DNA from: Emticicia sp037153985
GTDB taxonomy: Bacteria; Bacteroidota; Bacteroidia; Cytophagales; Spirosomataceae
DNA length: 64,000 nt
Assembly: GCF_037153985.1 (NCBI RefSeq)
Contig: NZ_JBBAYI010000009.1
Coordinates: 228,198 to 292,197 of the forward strand
Direction of reading: 5' to 3'
Of this stretch, positions 16,822 through 26,457 are shown one piece after another; position 1 is the stretch's first letter, and every line of letters begins with the position of its first letter. Under the pieces are notes generated by a model, which saw nothing but the letters and a program-made list of their open reading frames with translations, was not told where the DNA came from and made no database searches. A program made the position numbers and the translations under genes.

Positions 16822-19518
16822 ATGGAAATGATAAAGCTATGGCTAATAAAATATATTAAAAAGCTCATAAGCTTTTCATGGATTTGTTTATTTATTCTCT
16901 TTTTGTTGTTTGGCCATGAATCCTTTTCTCAATCTCTAATATCAGGAAAAATATCTTCAATAACTTCACAAAAGCCACTGGCTAATGCAATAATTACACT
17001 CACCAGAATAAATTCTAATGCTACCATAGCTTATGGGCTTAGTAAATCTACGGGGGAGTTTGAAATAAAAACAAAAACGTTAGATGACGACTCTTTATCA
17101 TTACAAGTCAGGATGCTAGGGTATATTCCGAAAACCTTGAGTATTGCCAATAAAACTCAGAATATAGAGATTATGCTGGAAGAAACAGCAGTAGAGCTTA
17201 AAGAAGTAAAAGTTACACAAGAGCCAATAAAGAAATTTGGTGATACCCTCTCGTATTCAGTTGCTGCCTTTAAAGACAAAAATGACCGTGTAATAGCTGA
17301 TATTATTAAAAAACTTCCAGGAATAGAGATTAGCCCTAACGGACAAATTTTCTATCAAGGTATGCCCATCAATAAATACTATATAGAAGGCATGGATTTG
17401 CTGGAAGGGAGGTATAAACTGGCAAATGATAACCTTAATGTAGAGGCTGTTACAAATGTTGAGGTTATAGAAAACCACCAACCTATCCGCATACTCGATA
17501 GCCTAGTTTTCTCAAACAGGGCAGCTTTAAATATTAAACTTAAAAAGAATGTAACTACTACGGGGCAAATGAGTATTGGTGCAGGTTTAGCTCCACTTTT
17601 GTGGGACATAAACCTTACTCCAATGCTGTTTACCAAACAAACACAATCACTAATTACTTATCAGGCTAACAATATTGGGAAAAATAGCAGTAGCCAACTC
17701 ATACGGCTTACTCCGGGTACTTATGATGATGCCCTTTTGAACGTAGACAATAAAAATGATAGACTGGGTATTCAGCAATTAAATACCCCCCCATTTAAAG
17801 AAACCCGTTGGCTTGATAATGATAGCCATCTGGGTAGTTTAAATATCCTGAAAAGGCTGAAAAAAGGCTTAGAACTAAGATTAATAGGCGATTACCTGTA
17901 TGATATTCAAAAACAGCAAGGTTATACAAAAACGCAATTTTTTAATTCTGGAGATAGTAGTATAGAACTTTTAGAAAATAAAGTTAACAAACTGTATTTT
18001 AATAGCTTTAAATCTGATTTAACTCTCCAAAAGAATGTGAGAGAAAAATACTTAAAAAATAGCTTGAAATTCAAAGCCTTTTGGGATAAACAAACAGGTA
18101 TTATTACAAATGCTGATAACGTATTAATACAACAACTACGAAATCCATTTTTTTCGGTTTTAAATGACTATAAAGATATTTTTAAGATAGGTAAATATTT
18201 AGTTACCTTGAATTCGAGTATAGGGTTTGAAAAAGCTCCACAGAAATTAGCTATAATTCCGGGGCAATTTATAGAACTTTTAAATAACCAAAATCCTTTT
18301 AACAAAATAAGTCAGGATGTGCTGCAAACTGGGTTTCATGCGAATAATTTCTTACAATTCACTCAAAAGATTAAAACAATTGCCTTTGACTCGCAGATTG
18401 GAGTTATTCTTGAAAAGCAAAATTTAAAAAGTACTATTACTCTTGATGACGGAGGAGTCCCCCAAAAAACAGATAAAGACTTTAGTAATAATCTAGATTA
18501 TCTGCATCAGAAATATTACATCAATATTCGGGCTCATTTAAAAAGAAAGAAATTTAATGTTTACTTAGCCACTCCGATTAATTTTAATGTTTTCAATATT
18601 CAGGACAAGAATATTGGTAAGAAACAAAATTTGAGTAAAACAACTTTTGAACCCCGCATATTAGCTAATTGGGAAGTAAATAAATTCTGGAATCTGAATT
18701 TAACTTCCACGATTCAGAATAGTTTTGGAGATATAAATCAAATCTATTATGGTTATATAATGACCTCATACAGGGAGATAAAGCGCACAGATACTCCCTT
18801 ATTGCAAGCAGTAAATTATAATAATTCAGTAGGATGGTCATACAGAAATCCTGTTAATGCTACTTTTGGGAATTTAAGCTACTCGTATAATATACAAAAT
18901 AAAAATATTCTGGTTGTAAATACCATTAATCAAAATGGAAGTATGGAACAGAACGCTATTTTACAACCAAATAGAGCATATTCACAATCTTTAAATGCGG
19001 GATTCGGAAAATACTTCAGAGAAATAAAAACTTCTGTGGCACCTGCCATATCAGTTTCGAGCCAGAAAAATTTACAGATAATTAATGATAAATATGTTCA
19101 GGTAACGAACAATATATTTAACCCCACCTTTCGGATTTCTTCAAGTTGTTTTGGCTGGTTTAATTCTGAATATTATTTTAAATTAACTAGCATCAAGAGC
19201 AAGATTGCTACTGAACAGAAACAGAACATTATTCAACAAACTCATGAAGTAAGATGGAATTTTAATGTAAAGGATTTGTATATGGGTATAAGTAATGAGT
19301 TCTATATAAATAGTTATAATAATACTCAAAACCTATTTGCTGATATAATATTAAGAAAGACAATCGGAGCCAGAAAAATAGATATAGAAGCCATCTGGAC
19401 TAATATATTTAATACTAAATCCTTAATAAATTTGACAAACGGAACCTTTAACTATATTGAAACTAATTATAACCTCAGACCTTCACAGTTACTTGTCAGA
19501 GCAAGGCTCCCGCTATAA
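16822..19518 (+). CDS. Outer-membrane beta-barrel protein with carboxypeptidase-regulatory-like domain (TonB-receptor-like)
   Basis: 898 residues. After a long signal sequence (hydrophobic core about 17-33, cut near SFSQ at 37) comes a carboxypeptidase-regulatory-like beta-sandwich (about 38-120), then a plug-like domain (about 125-245, with IADIIKKLPGIEI) and a long region of alternating beta strands reaching the C-terminus, which ends RARLPL. This resembles TonB-dependent receptors but shows no obvious cargo specificity. It follows the GLPGLI gene closely. Codon choice is strongly AT-biased, in keeping with an accessory origin. Confidence 0.85.
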   Translation: MEMIKLWLIKYIKKLISFSWICLFILFLLFGHESFSQSLISGKISSITSQKPLANAIITLTRINSNATIAYGLSKSTGEFEIKTKTLDDDSLSLQVRMLGYIPKTLSIANKTQNIEIMLEETAVELKEVKVTQEPIKKFGDTLSYSVAAFKDKNDRVIADIIKKLPGIEISPNGQIFYQGMPINKYYIEGMDLLEGRYKLANDNLNVEAVTNVEVIENHQPIRILDSLVFSNRAALNIKLKKNVTTTGQMSIGAGLAPLLWDINLTPMLFTKQTQSLITYQANNIGKNSSSQLIRLTPGTYDDALLNVDNKNDRLGIQQLNTPPFKETRWLDNDSHLGSLNILKRLKKGLELRLIGDYLYDIQKQQGYTKTQFFNSGDSSIELLENKVNKLYFNSFKSDLTLQKNVREKYLKNSLKFKAFWDKQTGIITNADNVLIQQLRNPFFSVLNDYKDIFKIGKYLVTLNSSIGFEKAPQKLAIIPGQFIELLNNQNPFNKISQDVLQTGFHANNFLQFTQKIKTIAFDSQIGVILEKQNLKSTITLDDGGVPQKTDKDFSNNLDYLHQKYYINIRAHLKRKKFNVYLATPINFNVFNIQDKNIGKKQNLSKTTFEPRILANWEVNKFWNLNLTSTIQNSFGDINQIYYGYIMTSYREIKRTDTPLLQAVNYNNSVGWSYRNPVNATFGNLSYSYNIQNKNILVVNTINQNGSMEQNAILQPNRAYSQSLNAGFGKYFREIKTSVAPAISVSSQKNLQIINDKYVQVTNNIFNPTFRISSSCFGWFNSEYYFKLTSIKSKIATEQKQNIIQQTHEVRWNFNVKDLYMGISNEFYINSYNNTQNLFADIILRKTIGARKIDIEAIWTNIFNTKSLINLTNGTFNYIETNYNLRPSQLLVRARLPL

Positions 19519-19547
19519 AATAAAAATTTACTCTTCCCAGAATAACC

Positions 19548-20900
19548 TCATTCTTCAAAATAATACCCGAATATAATCCCCATTTCATCTTCGGTTGTAA
19601 GCCCGAACCTGACAGTCTGGTCGGTAGTGTTATTATAAGTAATTTTTGAAGTAAGACCTTCACCCTTTTTTAATGAAATATAAGGTGTATAATTTGTTTT
19701 TTCGGGGTGTTCCCAGTTTGTAGAGGTATAAATAACCTCGCCGTCTCTGGCTCCACCTTTAATTAATATCTCAAATTTTTCGCCTAGTTTGTGTGTGTGC
19801 GAGAGCAACATCACAACTTTTATATTTTTGTCGAAAGTGAAAGTTTTCGAAATGACTGTTTTCTGTTTTGGCGGAATATTCAGGTTATTATTAGCAAGGT
19901 CAAGCACCTTTAGTGTATTTTTCACATTCTCCTTTTTTGTAGTAAAAAGGTTTATATAAACTTCTCCCGGAATAGCGGTAGTAGTTTTATTGTAATAATG
20001 AGAGTTCATATCGAAAGTTGCACCGGGGGCAATTTCAACAGCCGTGCCGGCAGGGAAAGTGTAATCCATGTTAGCTTCGCTGCCACCAAAATTAAAAATG
20101 TGGTTACCCATTTGCTGGAAAGTAACGAAATTCAGACTTCCATCAGGATTTCGCAGGTCTCGTAGCTGATTCAAGGGAGCCAGATTATTAGGGTCTCTGA
20201 AGCCATATAAAATAAAATGATGGCTGCCCGGACGCATTTTTATCTGAATACGATTAATATAAGCCGTTTCAGTGTTGCCCAGAGGTTTTCTGATAAAGAT
20301 TTCTCTTTCAAAGTCAGGAGCCACATTAAATGGTTCTAGTTTCATCTGGTAGCCTGTTCCGGCGGCGGGTGCTTGTAGGGCTTCAAAGGGGCTTATCTGT
20401 GAAGGCGTGGTGTCGTCCAGCAGGTTTTTATCGGCTACATTACCGGTTTCGGGTGCGCCGGCTTCAATCCAGCGTCTGACAAACTCAATTTTACCTGCCG
20501 ATAATGGCTGCCCTCCCAAAGGCATAGGGTTGCCATAAGTTTTGCCACTATGGTGCGAGTTATCGAAATTAAGTTTATGATAAAGCAAACTTTGGAGCGA
20601 ATTATAGGCTTTTACTCTTTTAAGGCCGTCGGCACGCGCATCGCTGAGTTTGGGGTCTGTTTCAAAAAGATTTTTATAGGCTTTCCCTTTAGCTAACACC
20701 AAGCCATGTTGTGCAAAAGTGCCATCGTTCTCAGAAGCATGGCATCCGCTTGTTGCGCAACTTGTAGTAAAGATTTTATCCTGAATTAAATCAAAGCTCG
20801 ACTGCTCAGTAGCAACTTGTTCCTGTTTGCTGCAAGAGTTCATGAGTGAGAGTGTCAGGATTGTACTTACTGACAGGGTAATAACAAGGGTATTTCTCAT
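19548..20900 (-). CDS. Lipoprotein with cytochrome-like CX4CH domain and PHM-like copper monooxygenase domain
   Basis: 450 residues from the ATG at 20900, which gives a lipoprotein signal (MNSC, Cys23). Residues about 35-150 form a small c-type-cytochrome-like domain: Cys48-ATSG-Cys53-His54 and a possible distal Met126 in NPMPLGGQ. Residues about 185-450 resemble copper type II ascorbate-dependent monooxygenases (peptidylglycine hydroxylating monooxygenase fold), with His227-His228, His301 in NSHYYN, the His368-x-His370 pair and a late Met in TEDEMG as possible copper ligands. The substrate is unknown. The start at 20939 is rejected because it spoils the signal peptide. Confidence 0.78.
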   Translation of the reverse strand: MRNTLVITLSVSTILTLSLMNSCSKQEQVATEQSSFDLIQDKIFTTSCATSGCHASENDGTFAQHGLVLAKGKAYKNLFETDPKLSDARADGLKRVKAYNSLQSLLYHKLNFDNSHHSGKTYGNPMPLGGQPLSAGKIEFVRRWIEAGAPETGNVADKNLLDDTTPSQISPFEALQAPAAGTGYQMKLEPFNVAPDFEREIFIRKPLGNTETAYINRIQIKMRPGSHHFILYGFRDPNNLAPLNQLRDLRNPDGSLNFVTFQQMGNHIFNFGGSEANMDYTFPAGTAVEIAPGATFDMNSHYYNKTTTAIPGEVYINLFTTKKENVKNTLKVLDLANNNLNIPPKQKTVISKTFTFDKNIKVVMLLSHTHKLGEKFEILIKGGARDGEVIYTSTNWEHPEKTNYTPYISLKKGEGLTSKITYNNTTDQTVRFGLTTEDEMGIIFGYYFEE

Positions 20901-20976
20901 AAATAATATCGGATAAAACTTTATTCTTAACGTAAACAACGGCAGAGATACTATAAAAATACTAACAAAAATTGTT

Positions 20977-21852
20977 TTATGCCTTTTTTGAGGTAGCTTT
21001 TTCTTTTTGCCCTACATACAGCCCAACAATTACGAGAAACGTACCTACAAAAGTATGATAAGTGATAGGCTCATCAAGCAGAAAATAAGAATAGATAAAG
21101 CCAAATATGGGGCAAAGAAACAAAAAAAACGAGGCCTTTACAGCATCAACTTTAAGCAGGTAAAGCCATAATTGTACGGCAACGATAGACACTGGTATAG
21201 TGAGCCATAGCACCGACCACACGAAGGTCTGGTCGAAGTTATTGGGGGCTTTGTGTAACAAGAAGGTGAAGGGCAACATCAGTAAACCACCTAAAAATAC
21301 TTGCCAGCCATTGATAGCCGTTCGGGAAAGTTTCCAGTTAATATTTGAATAATAAATAGTGCCTAGCGAATACGAAAGCATACTCAGGAACATATAAAAC
21401 AGCCCCATTGGTGTAGCATGACTTTGCTCAAAAAGCGGATATGTAGCAATACTGACACCAATCAGACCCAGAAACACAGCAAGCCACTCTGTCGATTTTA
21501 CTTGCCTGCCCATCCAGAAGGCTGATATAATACTAATAAATAGCGGATTAGTAGCCGTAGAAAGGCTTCCGATGCCAGCGGCTACTTCTTTTATACCTAA
21601 TACAAAAAAGCTGAGATACAACGTAACATTCAATAGCCCAAACAGGCTTAGCTCTCGCCATTCTTTTCCTTTAGGTAAACGGTCTTTCTGAACCAGTAAC
21701 GAGTAAGTCAGCATCAGAATACCTGCCATCAGGAAACGTATCTGAAATAATACCAGAGGTTCGACCGAGCGCAAACCAAACTTGGCTGCTGCTGAAGCCG
21801 AGGCCCATAAGGCTGCAAAAACAAGCCCTAGAGAAAGTGTTTTCAGGTTCAA
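20977..21852 (-). CDS. EamA/DMT-family transporter
   Basis: 291 residues with about ten hydrophobic segments in two EamA halves, as in drug/metabolite exporters of the RhaT/YdcZ type. The start is TTG at 21852, overlapping the tatD-like stop codon by four bases (TTGA), which points to translational coupling; the next ATG would remove the first membrane helix (LKTLSLGLVFAALWASAS). A C-terminal Lys-rich tail follows the last helix. Substrate cannot be inferred. Confidence 0.88.
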   Translation of the reverse strand: MNLKTLSLGLVFAALWASASAAAKFGLRSVEPLVLFQIRFLMAGILMLTYSLLVQKDRLPKGKEWRELSLFGLLNVTLYLSFFVLGIKEVAAGIGSLSTATNPLFISIISAFWMGRQVKSTEWLAVFLGLIGVSIATYPLFEQSHATPMGLFYMFLSMLSYSLGTIYYSNINWKLSRTAINGWQVFLGGLLMLPFTFLLHKAPNNFDQTFVWSVLWLTIPVSIVAVQLWLYLLKVDAVKASFFLFLCPIFGFIYSYFLLDEPITYHTFVGTFLVIVGLYVGQKEKATSKKA

Positions 21853-22631
21853 GTTTTTAAGAATGTTAAGGCATTTTCGGTAGTTTGTTGCACTACCTCT
21901 TTTACTGATACTTCTTTAAGTTCAGCAATTTTTTGTGCTACCAATTCAAGGTAGGCTACTTCGTTTCTTTTACCGCGGTGTGGTACAGGTGCCAGATAGG
22001 GCGCATCGGTTTCAAGTACAATGTTTTTCAGGTCAATAAATGGCAGAACTTTGTCCATCCCTCCGTTTTTAAAAGTAGCTACACCTCCTATACCTAACAA
22101 AAAGTTCAGATTTATTACACGTTGAGCTTCTTCCAGATTCCCCGAAAAGCAATGGAAAATCCCCCGTAAACCACTCCATCCGAACTGCTCAATTAATTCA
22201 ATACATCTGATAATAGCATTCAGTTCGCCATTTTTAGAATTGCGGGAGTGAATACAAATGGGTAAATTATATTTTTTTGCCAAGCCTAACTGCGCCAAAA
22301 ATGCTTCTTCCTGTTGAGGCACAAAAGTTAAATCCCAGTAGAAATCAATACCAATTTCACCAATCATAAAAAAAGGGCGTTTTTCAAGCCAGTTTTCTAC
22401 AATAGCTAGTTCCTGTTCAAAATTTTCTTTTATGTAGCACGGGTGCACACCCATCATGGGTAAGCAAATTTCAGGATATTTTGCTTCAAGTGCCAGCATC
22501 CCATCAATTGTTTCGTGGGCACAATTAGGCATCCAGATTTGCTTTATCCCTGCGTCAAAGGCTCTTTCGAGCATTAAATTACGGTCATTGTCAAATTGGT
22601 CGTCGTAAATATGTGCGTGGGTTTCTATCAT
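21849..22631 (-). CDS. TatD-family metal-dependent hydrolase (DNase)
   Basis: 260 residues from the ATG at 22631. Amidohydrolase-fold metal ligands are present: His-x-His in ETHAHIYD at the N-terminus, Glu in GEIGIDFYW, His in CIHSRN, His in FHCFSG and Asp in ETDAPYLAP. TatD proteins are 3'-5' nucleases or related hydrolases in the cytoplasm. The longer in-frame start at 22754 would overlap the divergent glycosyltransferase gene and is not needed. It is coupled to the downstream transporter gene. Confidence 0.9.
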   Translation of the reverse strand: MIETHAHIYDDQFDNDRNLMLERAFDAGIKQIWMPNCAHETIDGMLALEAKYPEICLPMMGVHPCYIKENFEQELAIVENWLEKRPFFMIGEIGIDFYWDLTFVPQQEEAFLAQLGLAKKYNLPICIHSRNSKNGELNAIIRCIELIEQFGWSGLRGIFHCFSGNLEEAQRVINLNFLLGIGGVATFKNGGMDKVLPFIDLKNIVLETDAPYLAPVPHRGKRNEVAYLELVAQKIAELKEVSVKEVVQQTTENALTFLKT

Positions 22632-22649
22632 GAAAAGGTCAATTTTTTG

Positions 22650-22657
22650 CAAAATTA
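22650..22657 (-). promoter_or_regulatory. Candidate -7 box of the tatD-like operon
   Basis: Minus-strand TAATTTTG fits TAnnTTTG; a TTG lies about 18 bp further upstream. The leader to the ATG at 22631 would be about 12 nt. Confidence 0.4.
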
Positions 22658-22707
22658 CAATGTTAAAACTGCAAACAATATTACTTTTGAAATTAAAAAG
22701 ATATTCG

Positions 22708-23463
22708 ATGAATCTTTCAGTAGTTATTCTTACTTTTAATAACACCCGAACCATCAGACAGGTATTGGAGGCAGTAGCAGGGTGGGCTACTGAAATAGTG
22801 GTTGTAGATAGTGGAAGTACAGACGATACCCTGAGTATAGCTCAGGCTTTTGGCTGCCGCATTTATCATAGAAAATTTGATGGCTTTGGAAAACAAAAAC
22901 ATTTTGCCGTTGAACAAGCAAAGAATGACTGGGTTTTTGTGGTTGATTCAGACGAAGTAGTCACTCATGAACTAAAGGAAGAAATAAACACCCATTTGCT
23001 TGGTGATAATCCTTATCAGGGATTTAAAATTCCACGGCTTTTAATCTTTCTGGGTAAAAAAATGAAGTATGGCCGTGAGTCAAAACTGCCAACGCTGCGT
23101 TTGTTCAATAAGCAGTTCGGGAACTATAACCACAAAGATGTGCATGAAGATGTAGAGTTGAATGGTAATACACTTACTTTACGCAATTATATGCTGCATT
23201 ATAGTTTTTCAGACATGGCCGAGTTCTTTCAGAAAATGAACGACTACTCGAGCAGAAGTGCTGTTGAATTGAACAATAAAGGAAAAAAAACATCGCTCAT
23301 CAAGGTTATTACCAAATTCCCAATTACCTTTTTTACCGAATACTTTGTACGTCTGAATTTCCTTAACGGGTATCATGGAATTATATGGTCGTTTACGCAA
23401 GGAGTTTATGCTGCCCTTAAATATATTAAACTAAGAGAATTACAGGATACAAACCAGAAATAA
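22708..23463 (+). CDS. Family 2 glycosyltransferase (LPS core/KdtX-WaaE-like)
   Basis: 251 residues from the ATG at 22708. The GT-A nucleotide-binding region reads MNLSVVILTFNN, VVDSGSTDDT and the metal-binding VVDSDEVV (about 78-85). The segments FGNYNHKDVHEDV and GYHGIIW resemble the WaaE/KdtX subgroup that adds glucose to lipopolysaccharide core, so an envelope glycan role is likely. The start at 22630 is rejected because it overlaps the divergent tatD-like gene. A phosphoesterase gene follows 25 bp downstream on the same strand. Confidence 0.85.
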   Translation: MNLSVVILTFNNTRTIRQVLEAVAGWATEIVVVDSGSTDDTLSIAQAFGCRIYHRKFDGFGKQKHFAVEQAKNDWVFVVDSDEVVTHELKEEINTHLLGDNPYQGFKIPRLLIFLGKKMKYGRESKLPTLRLFNKQFGNYNHKDVHEDVELNGNTLTLRNYMLHYSFSDMAEFFQKMNDYSSRSAVELNNKGKKTSLIKVITKFPITFFTEYFVRLNFLNGYHGIIWSFTQGVYAALKYIKLRELQDTNQK

Positions 23464-23488
23464 AGATTACTTTAAATAGGTTGATAAT

Positions 23489-23995
23489 ATGACTAATATA
23501 GGGCTTATTTCGGATACGCATGGGTTTCTGGACGAAAGGGTTTTTGAACATTTTAAAGACTGTGACGAAATCTGGCATGCCGGTGATGTTGGGGCAATCG
23601 AAATAATTAACCAGTTGCAGAGCTTTAAACCTGTCAGGTTTGTATTTGGAAATATTGATTCAAAAGAAATTCAATGGCAGCTGCCCGAACACCAGTTTTT
23701 TACGCTGGAAGGGTTTGATATATGGATGACGCATATAGGTGGTGCGCCTCCTAATTATAACCCTGCTATCAGGAAAAAACTTAAAGAGAAAATACCGGAT
23801 ATTTTCGTGTGTGGGCACTCTCATATCTTAAGGGTAATACGTGACGAAAAAATGAATAATATGTTATACCTGAACCCCGGAGCAGCCGGTAATGAAGGTT
23901 TTCATAAAGTAAAAACTTTATTGAAATTTAGCTTAGATAATAGAAAAATATCTAACTTAGGGGTTGTAGAGTTAGGAAAGCGTGGATTCCGGTAA
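23489..23995 (+). CDS. YfcE/MJ0936-type metallophosphoesterase
   Basis: 168 residues with the complete calcineurin-like metal site: SDTHG at the N-terminus, AGDVG (about 31-35), GNID (about 54-57), THIGG (His near 80) and CGHSH (about 111-115). Single-domain proteins of this size hydrolyse phosphodiesters; the physiological substrate is uncertain. It sits in a three-gene run with GT2 upstream and a secreted protein downstream, whose start codon lies 22 bp after its stop. Confidence 0.88.
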   Translation: MTNIGLISDTHGFLDERVFEHFKDCDEIWHAGDVGAIEIINQLQSFKPVRFVFGNIDSKEIQWQLPEHQFFTLEGFDIWMTHIGGAPPNYNPAIRKKLKEKIPDIFVCGHSHILRVIRDEKMNNMLYLNPGAAGNEGFHKVKTLLKFSLDNRKISNLGVVELGKRGFR

Positions 23996-24017
23996 GAAGA
24001 TTTTTAAGCCTGCCATT

Positions 24018-25517
24018 ATGAAAAGCATCAATAAACAATCGCTGCTATTTTTTATTTTTTTATCTCTCATTTCGCTGAGCGTTTCGGCTCAGTTAATCCA
24101 AAGTAAAAGAATCGAATTTGAGCAAAGTAGTTCGTCGGAAGAGGACTTTCAGGTGTTTTCATTGCAGGAAGACGGTATATTATTGTTCCATTCTCTGGAA
24201 GACGTTTATCGTCGTAAAATGGCTATTGATTTTCATAGATATGACAGCACACTTACCGAAACATGGAAAAGCGCGTTTATTCCTGACGAAGAATTTGCCT
24301 TAACTAAAACCTTTCTGAATGAGCGTTATTTGTATATTCTCTTTAAAAAGAGAGAACGCCTTGATATTGGCGTATTAAGGCTTGATTTAGAAACAGGCGA
24401 TAAAACTTATATAGATGGTAATTTGCTTACCAATATGGATATAGAGCAGTTTTGTGTGCTTGAAAGCAAGGCTTTTATAGGAGGTAAATATAATGACCGC
24501 CCCGTGGTAGTAATGTTTAGCTTTTTTGATAAAACATCAAAGGTTCTGCCAGAAATACATGCCAATCATTTATCTATTAATGAATTGGAAATAAACCCTC
24601 AGAAAGAGCAAATATATGTAATGCTCAAGAATGAGCGTAACTGCCAGTATATAGTTAAAACGTATTCGTATGAAGGAAAGCCACTTGCAACCATGAATCT
24701 GGGTGATAAACAACGAACGCCTATTTCGGGTAAAGTACTAACTATGCAAAACAGCGCGCCAATACTACTTGGGAATTATGCCGAGGGGTGTTCGCCTTTA
24801 TCGATAGGGTTTTATATGCAAAGGCTCACAGCAGATGCTAAATTGCAATATATAGATTTTTCAGACCTTGACAATTTCTTTAGTTTTTTAAATGCCAAAA
24901 AAGAAGAAAAAATTAAAACCAGAATAAGGCTTAAAAAGCAAAAAGGAAAAGAGGTAAAACTTCGTAACAGATTATTATTACATGATATTATTCCGAACAC
25001 CGAAGGCTGGATAATGGTTGCTGAGGTTTTCTTCCCTGAATACAAGGCTCCGCCTAATAGTAATTTTAACAGCTGGCGTAGTTATCGTATCGGAAACGAC
25101 ACTTACAATAATTTCAGATATACACATGCAATTTTGTGTGGCTTTGACCACTCTGGTAAACTGCTGTGGGACAACAGCGTGTCGCTTAAAGATGTAGAAA
25201 GCAATGAATTAAACCCAAAAGTGCAGATAACAAACCAGAACGATTTTCATGTATTGGCTTTTCCTGATGGCGATTTGATAAAAACTGTTATTGTTCGGAA
25301 AGATGAAAAAATAAAAGACCTCGAAAGTTTTGATTTAAAAACTAGCTCGGAAACCGAAAAAATTACAGATACCGAACGTACCAACCTCATAGCATGGTAT
25401 GGGCATAGTTTTCTTGCCTATGGGTATCAGAGTATCAGAAAAGAAAATTCGTTAGTCAACCGTGAGGTTTTTTCTATTAGTAAATTAACATACTCGATAA
25501 AAGACGGTAAGCAGTAG
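24018..25517 (+). CDS. Secreted protein of unknown function
   Basis: 499 residues from the ATG at 24018, chosen over an upstream GTG because it gives a clean signal peptide (hydrophobic core about 8-20, ending SVSAQ). The mature protein is rich in beta strands with recurring aromatic and Gly/Asp turns (for example VFSLQEDGILLFHS, HAILCGFDHSGKLLWD), which is compatible with a beta-propeller, but no repeat family was identified. No C-terminal T9SS signal is seen. Not recognised beyond this. Confidence 0.75.
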   Translation: MKSINKQSLLFFIFLSLISLSVSAQLIQSKRIEFEQSSSSEEDFQVFSLQEDGILLFHSLEDVYRRKMAIDFHRYDSTLTETWKSAFIPDEEFALTKTFLNERYLYILFKKRERLDIGVLRLDLETGDKTYIDGNLLTNMDIEQFCVLESKAFIGGKYNDRPVVVMFSFFDKTSKVLPEIHANHLSINELEINPQKEQIYVMLKNERNCQYIVKTYSYEGKPLATMNLGDKQRTPISGKVLTMQNSAPILLGNYAEGCSPLSIGFYMQRLTADAKLQYIDFSDLDNFFSFLNAKKEEKIKTRIRLKKQKGKEVKLRNRLLLHDIIPNTEGWIMVAEVFFPEYKAPPNSNFNSWRSYRIGNDTYNNFRYTHAILCGFDHSGKLLWDNSVSLKDVESNELNPKVQITNQNDFHVLAFPDGDLIKTVIVRKDEKIKDLESFDLKTSSETEKITDTERTNLIAWYGHSFLAYGYQSIRKENSLVNREVFSISKLTYSIKDGKQ

Positions 25518-25520
25518 GCC

Positions 25521-26441
25521 CTAAAAGGCTATTGCTTTTTGTTTTTTTAGCAGGTGTTTGCCCGTTTCTTTTCCCATCAGATAGAGGGCTGTTGAGAGCC
25601 AGTCAGAACTAGTGCCATCTTTGGCAATAACGCTTATTTGTCTTAGCTCGTTTACACCAATGCCCGTTTTAGGGTCAAGGATATGAGAATATTTTTTGCC
25701 GTCAATTTCAACAAACTGATACATATCACCAGAGGTAGATACCCCACATTTTTTCAGAAAGTGCGTTTGCTTATTAATAACGATGGCCCATCCGTGAGTA
25801 GCAGGAGGGGAGTCTGACACCACAATGTTTCCGCCACCTTCAATCATGGCTGACTTTATGTGGTTTTGTTTAAGCACTTTCATCATTTCGTCTTGAGCAT
25901 AGCCTTTTCCTATACCTCCGAAATCGATTCTCATGCCCTGTTTTTTTAGCATTACTGATTGGTTAGTAGTATTAAAAACAATATTATCGATGCCAATTTT
26001 AGCTCTGGCTTCTTCAATTTGTTTGGTTGTAGGTAAAACTTTCTGGCGTTTCATGCGTCGCCAGAGTTGGGTCATAGGGCCTATGGTAATATCAAAATTA
26101 TTGTCTGATAAGCGAGCAACTTTAACCGACTCCTGTAAGATTTTCCATAAGTCAGCACTCACTTTTATGTATGTTTCGCTGCCAGCCGTTCGGCATAGGG
26201 TATTAAGTTCGCTATCTTCTCTATAATCGCTCAGTATCAGGTTAAGTGTGTCAAGCCTTCTGAAAGCCTTTTCCGAGGCTATGGCTGCCTTTATGGAGTC
26301 GGAAGCATACAGAACTATTCTGAACATGGTACCCATTTGCGGGTGCGAAAACTCAAACCTTGCCTGACCGTAAGTATAAGTACAAAAAAAGAGGAATAGA
26401 CCTAAAAAGCCATTCCTCTTTTTTAAAATCTTTGCTAGCAT
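25521..26441 (-). CDS. ApbE-like FAD:protein FMN transferase
   Basis: 306 residues from the ATG at 26441, giving a signal sequence ending YTYGQ. ApbE proteins attach FMN to Thr residues of exported flavoproteins using Mg2+ and FAD. Family segments are visible: HPQMGTMF near the mature N-terminus, DFGGIGKGYAQD, GGGNIVVSD, YSHILDPKTG and the late metal-site stretch GTSSDWLSTALYLMG. The longer start at 26504 would overlap the upstream gene and is rejected. No obvious FMN acceptor protein lies in the window. Confidence 0.88.
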   Translation of the reverse strand: MLAKILKKRNGFLGLFLFFCTYTYGQARFEFSHPQMGTMFRIVLYASDSIKAAIASEKAFRRLDTLNLILSDYREDSELNTLCRTAGSETYIKVSADLWKILQESVKVARLSDNNFDITIGPMTQLWRRMKRQKVLPTTKQIEEARAKIGIDNIVFNTTNQSVMLKKQGMRIDFGGIGKGYAQDEMMKVLKQNHIKSAMIEGGGNIVVSDSPPATHGWAIVINKQTHFLKKCGVSTSGDMYQFVEIDGKKYSHILDPKTGIGVNELRQISVIAKDGTSSDWLSTALYLMGKETGKHLLKKQKAIAF

Positions 26442-26457
26442 ATCAGAACAAATACTA

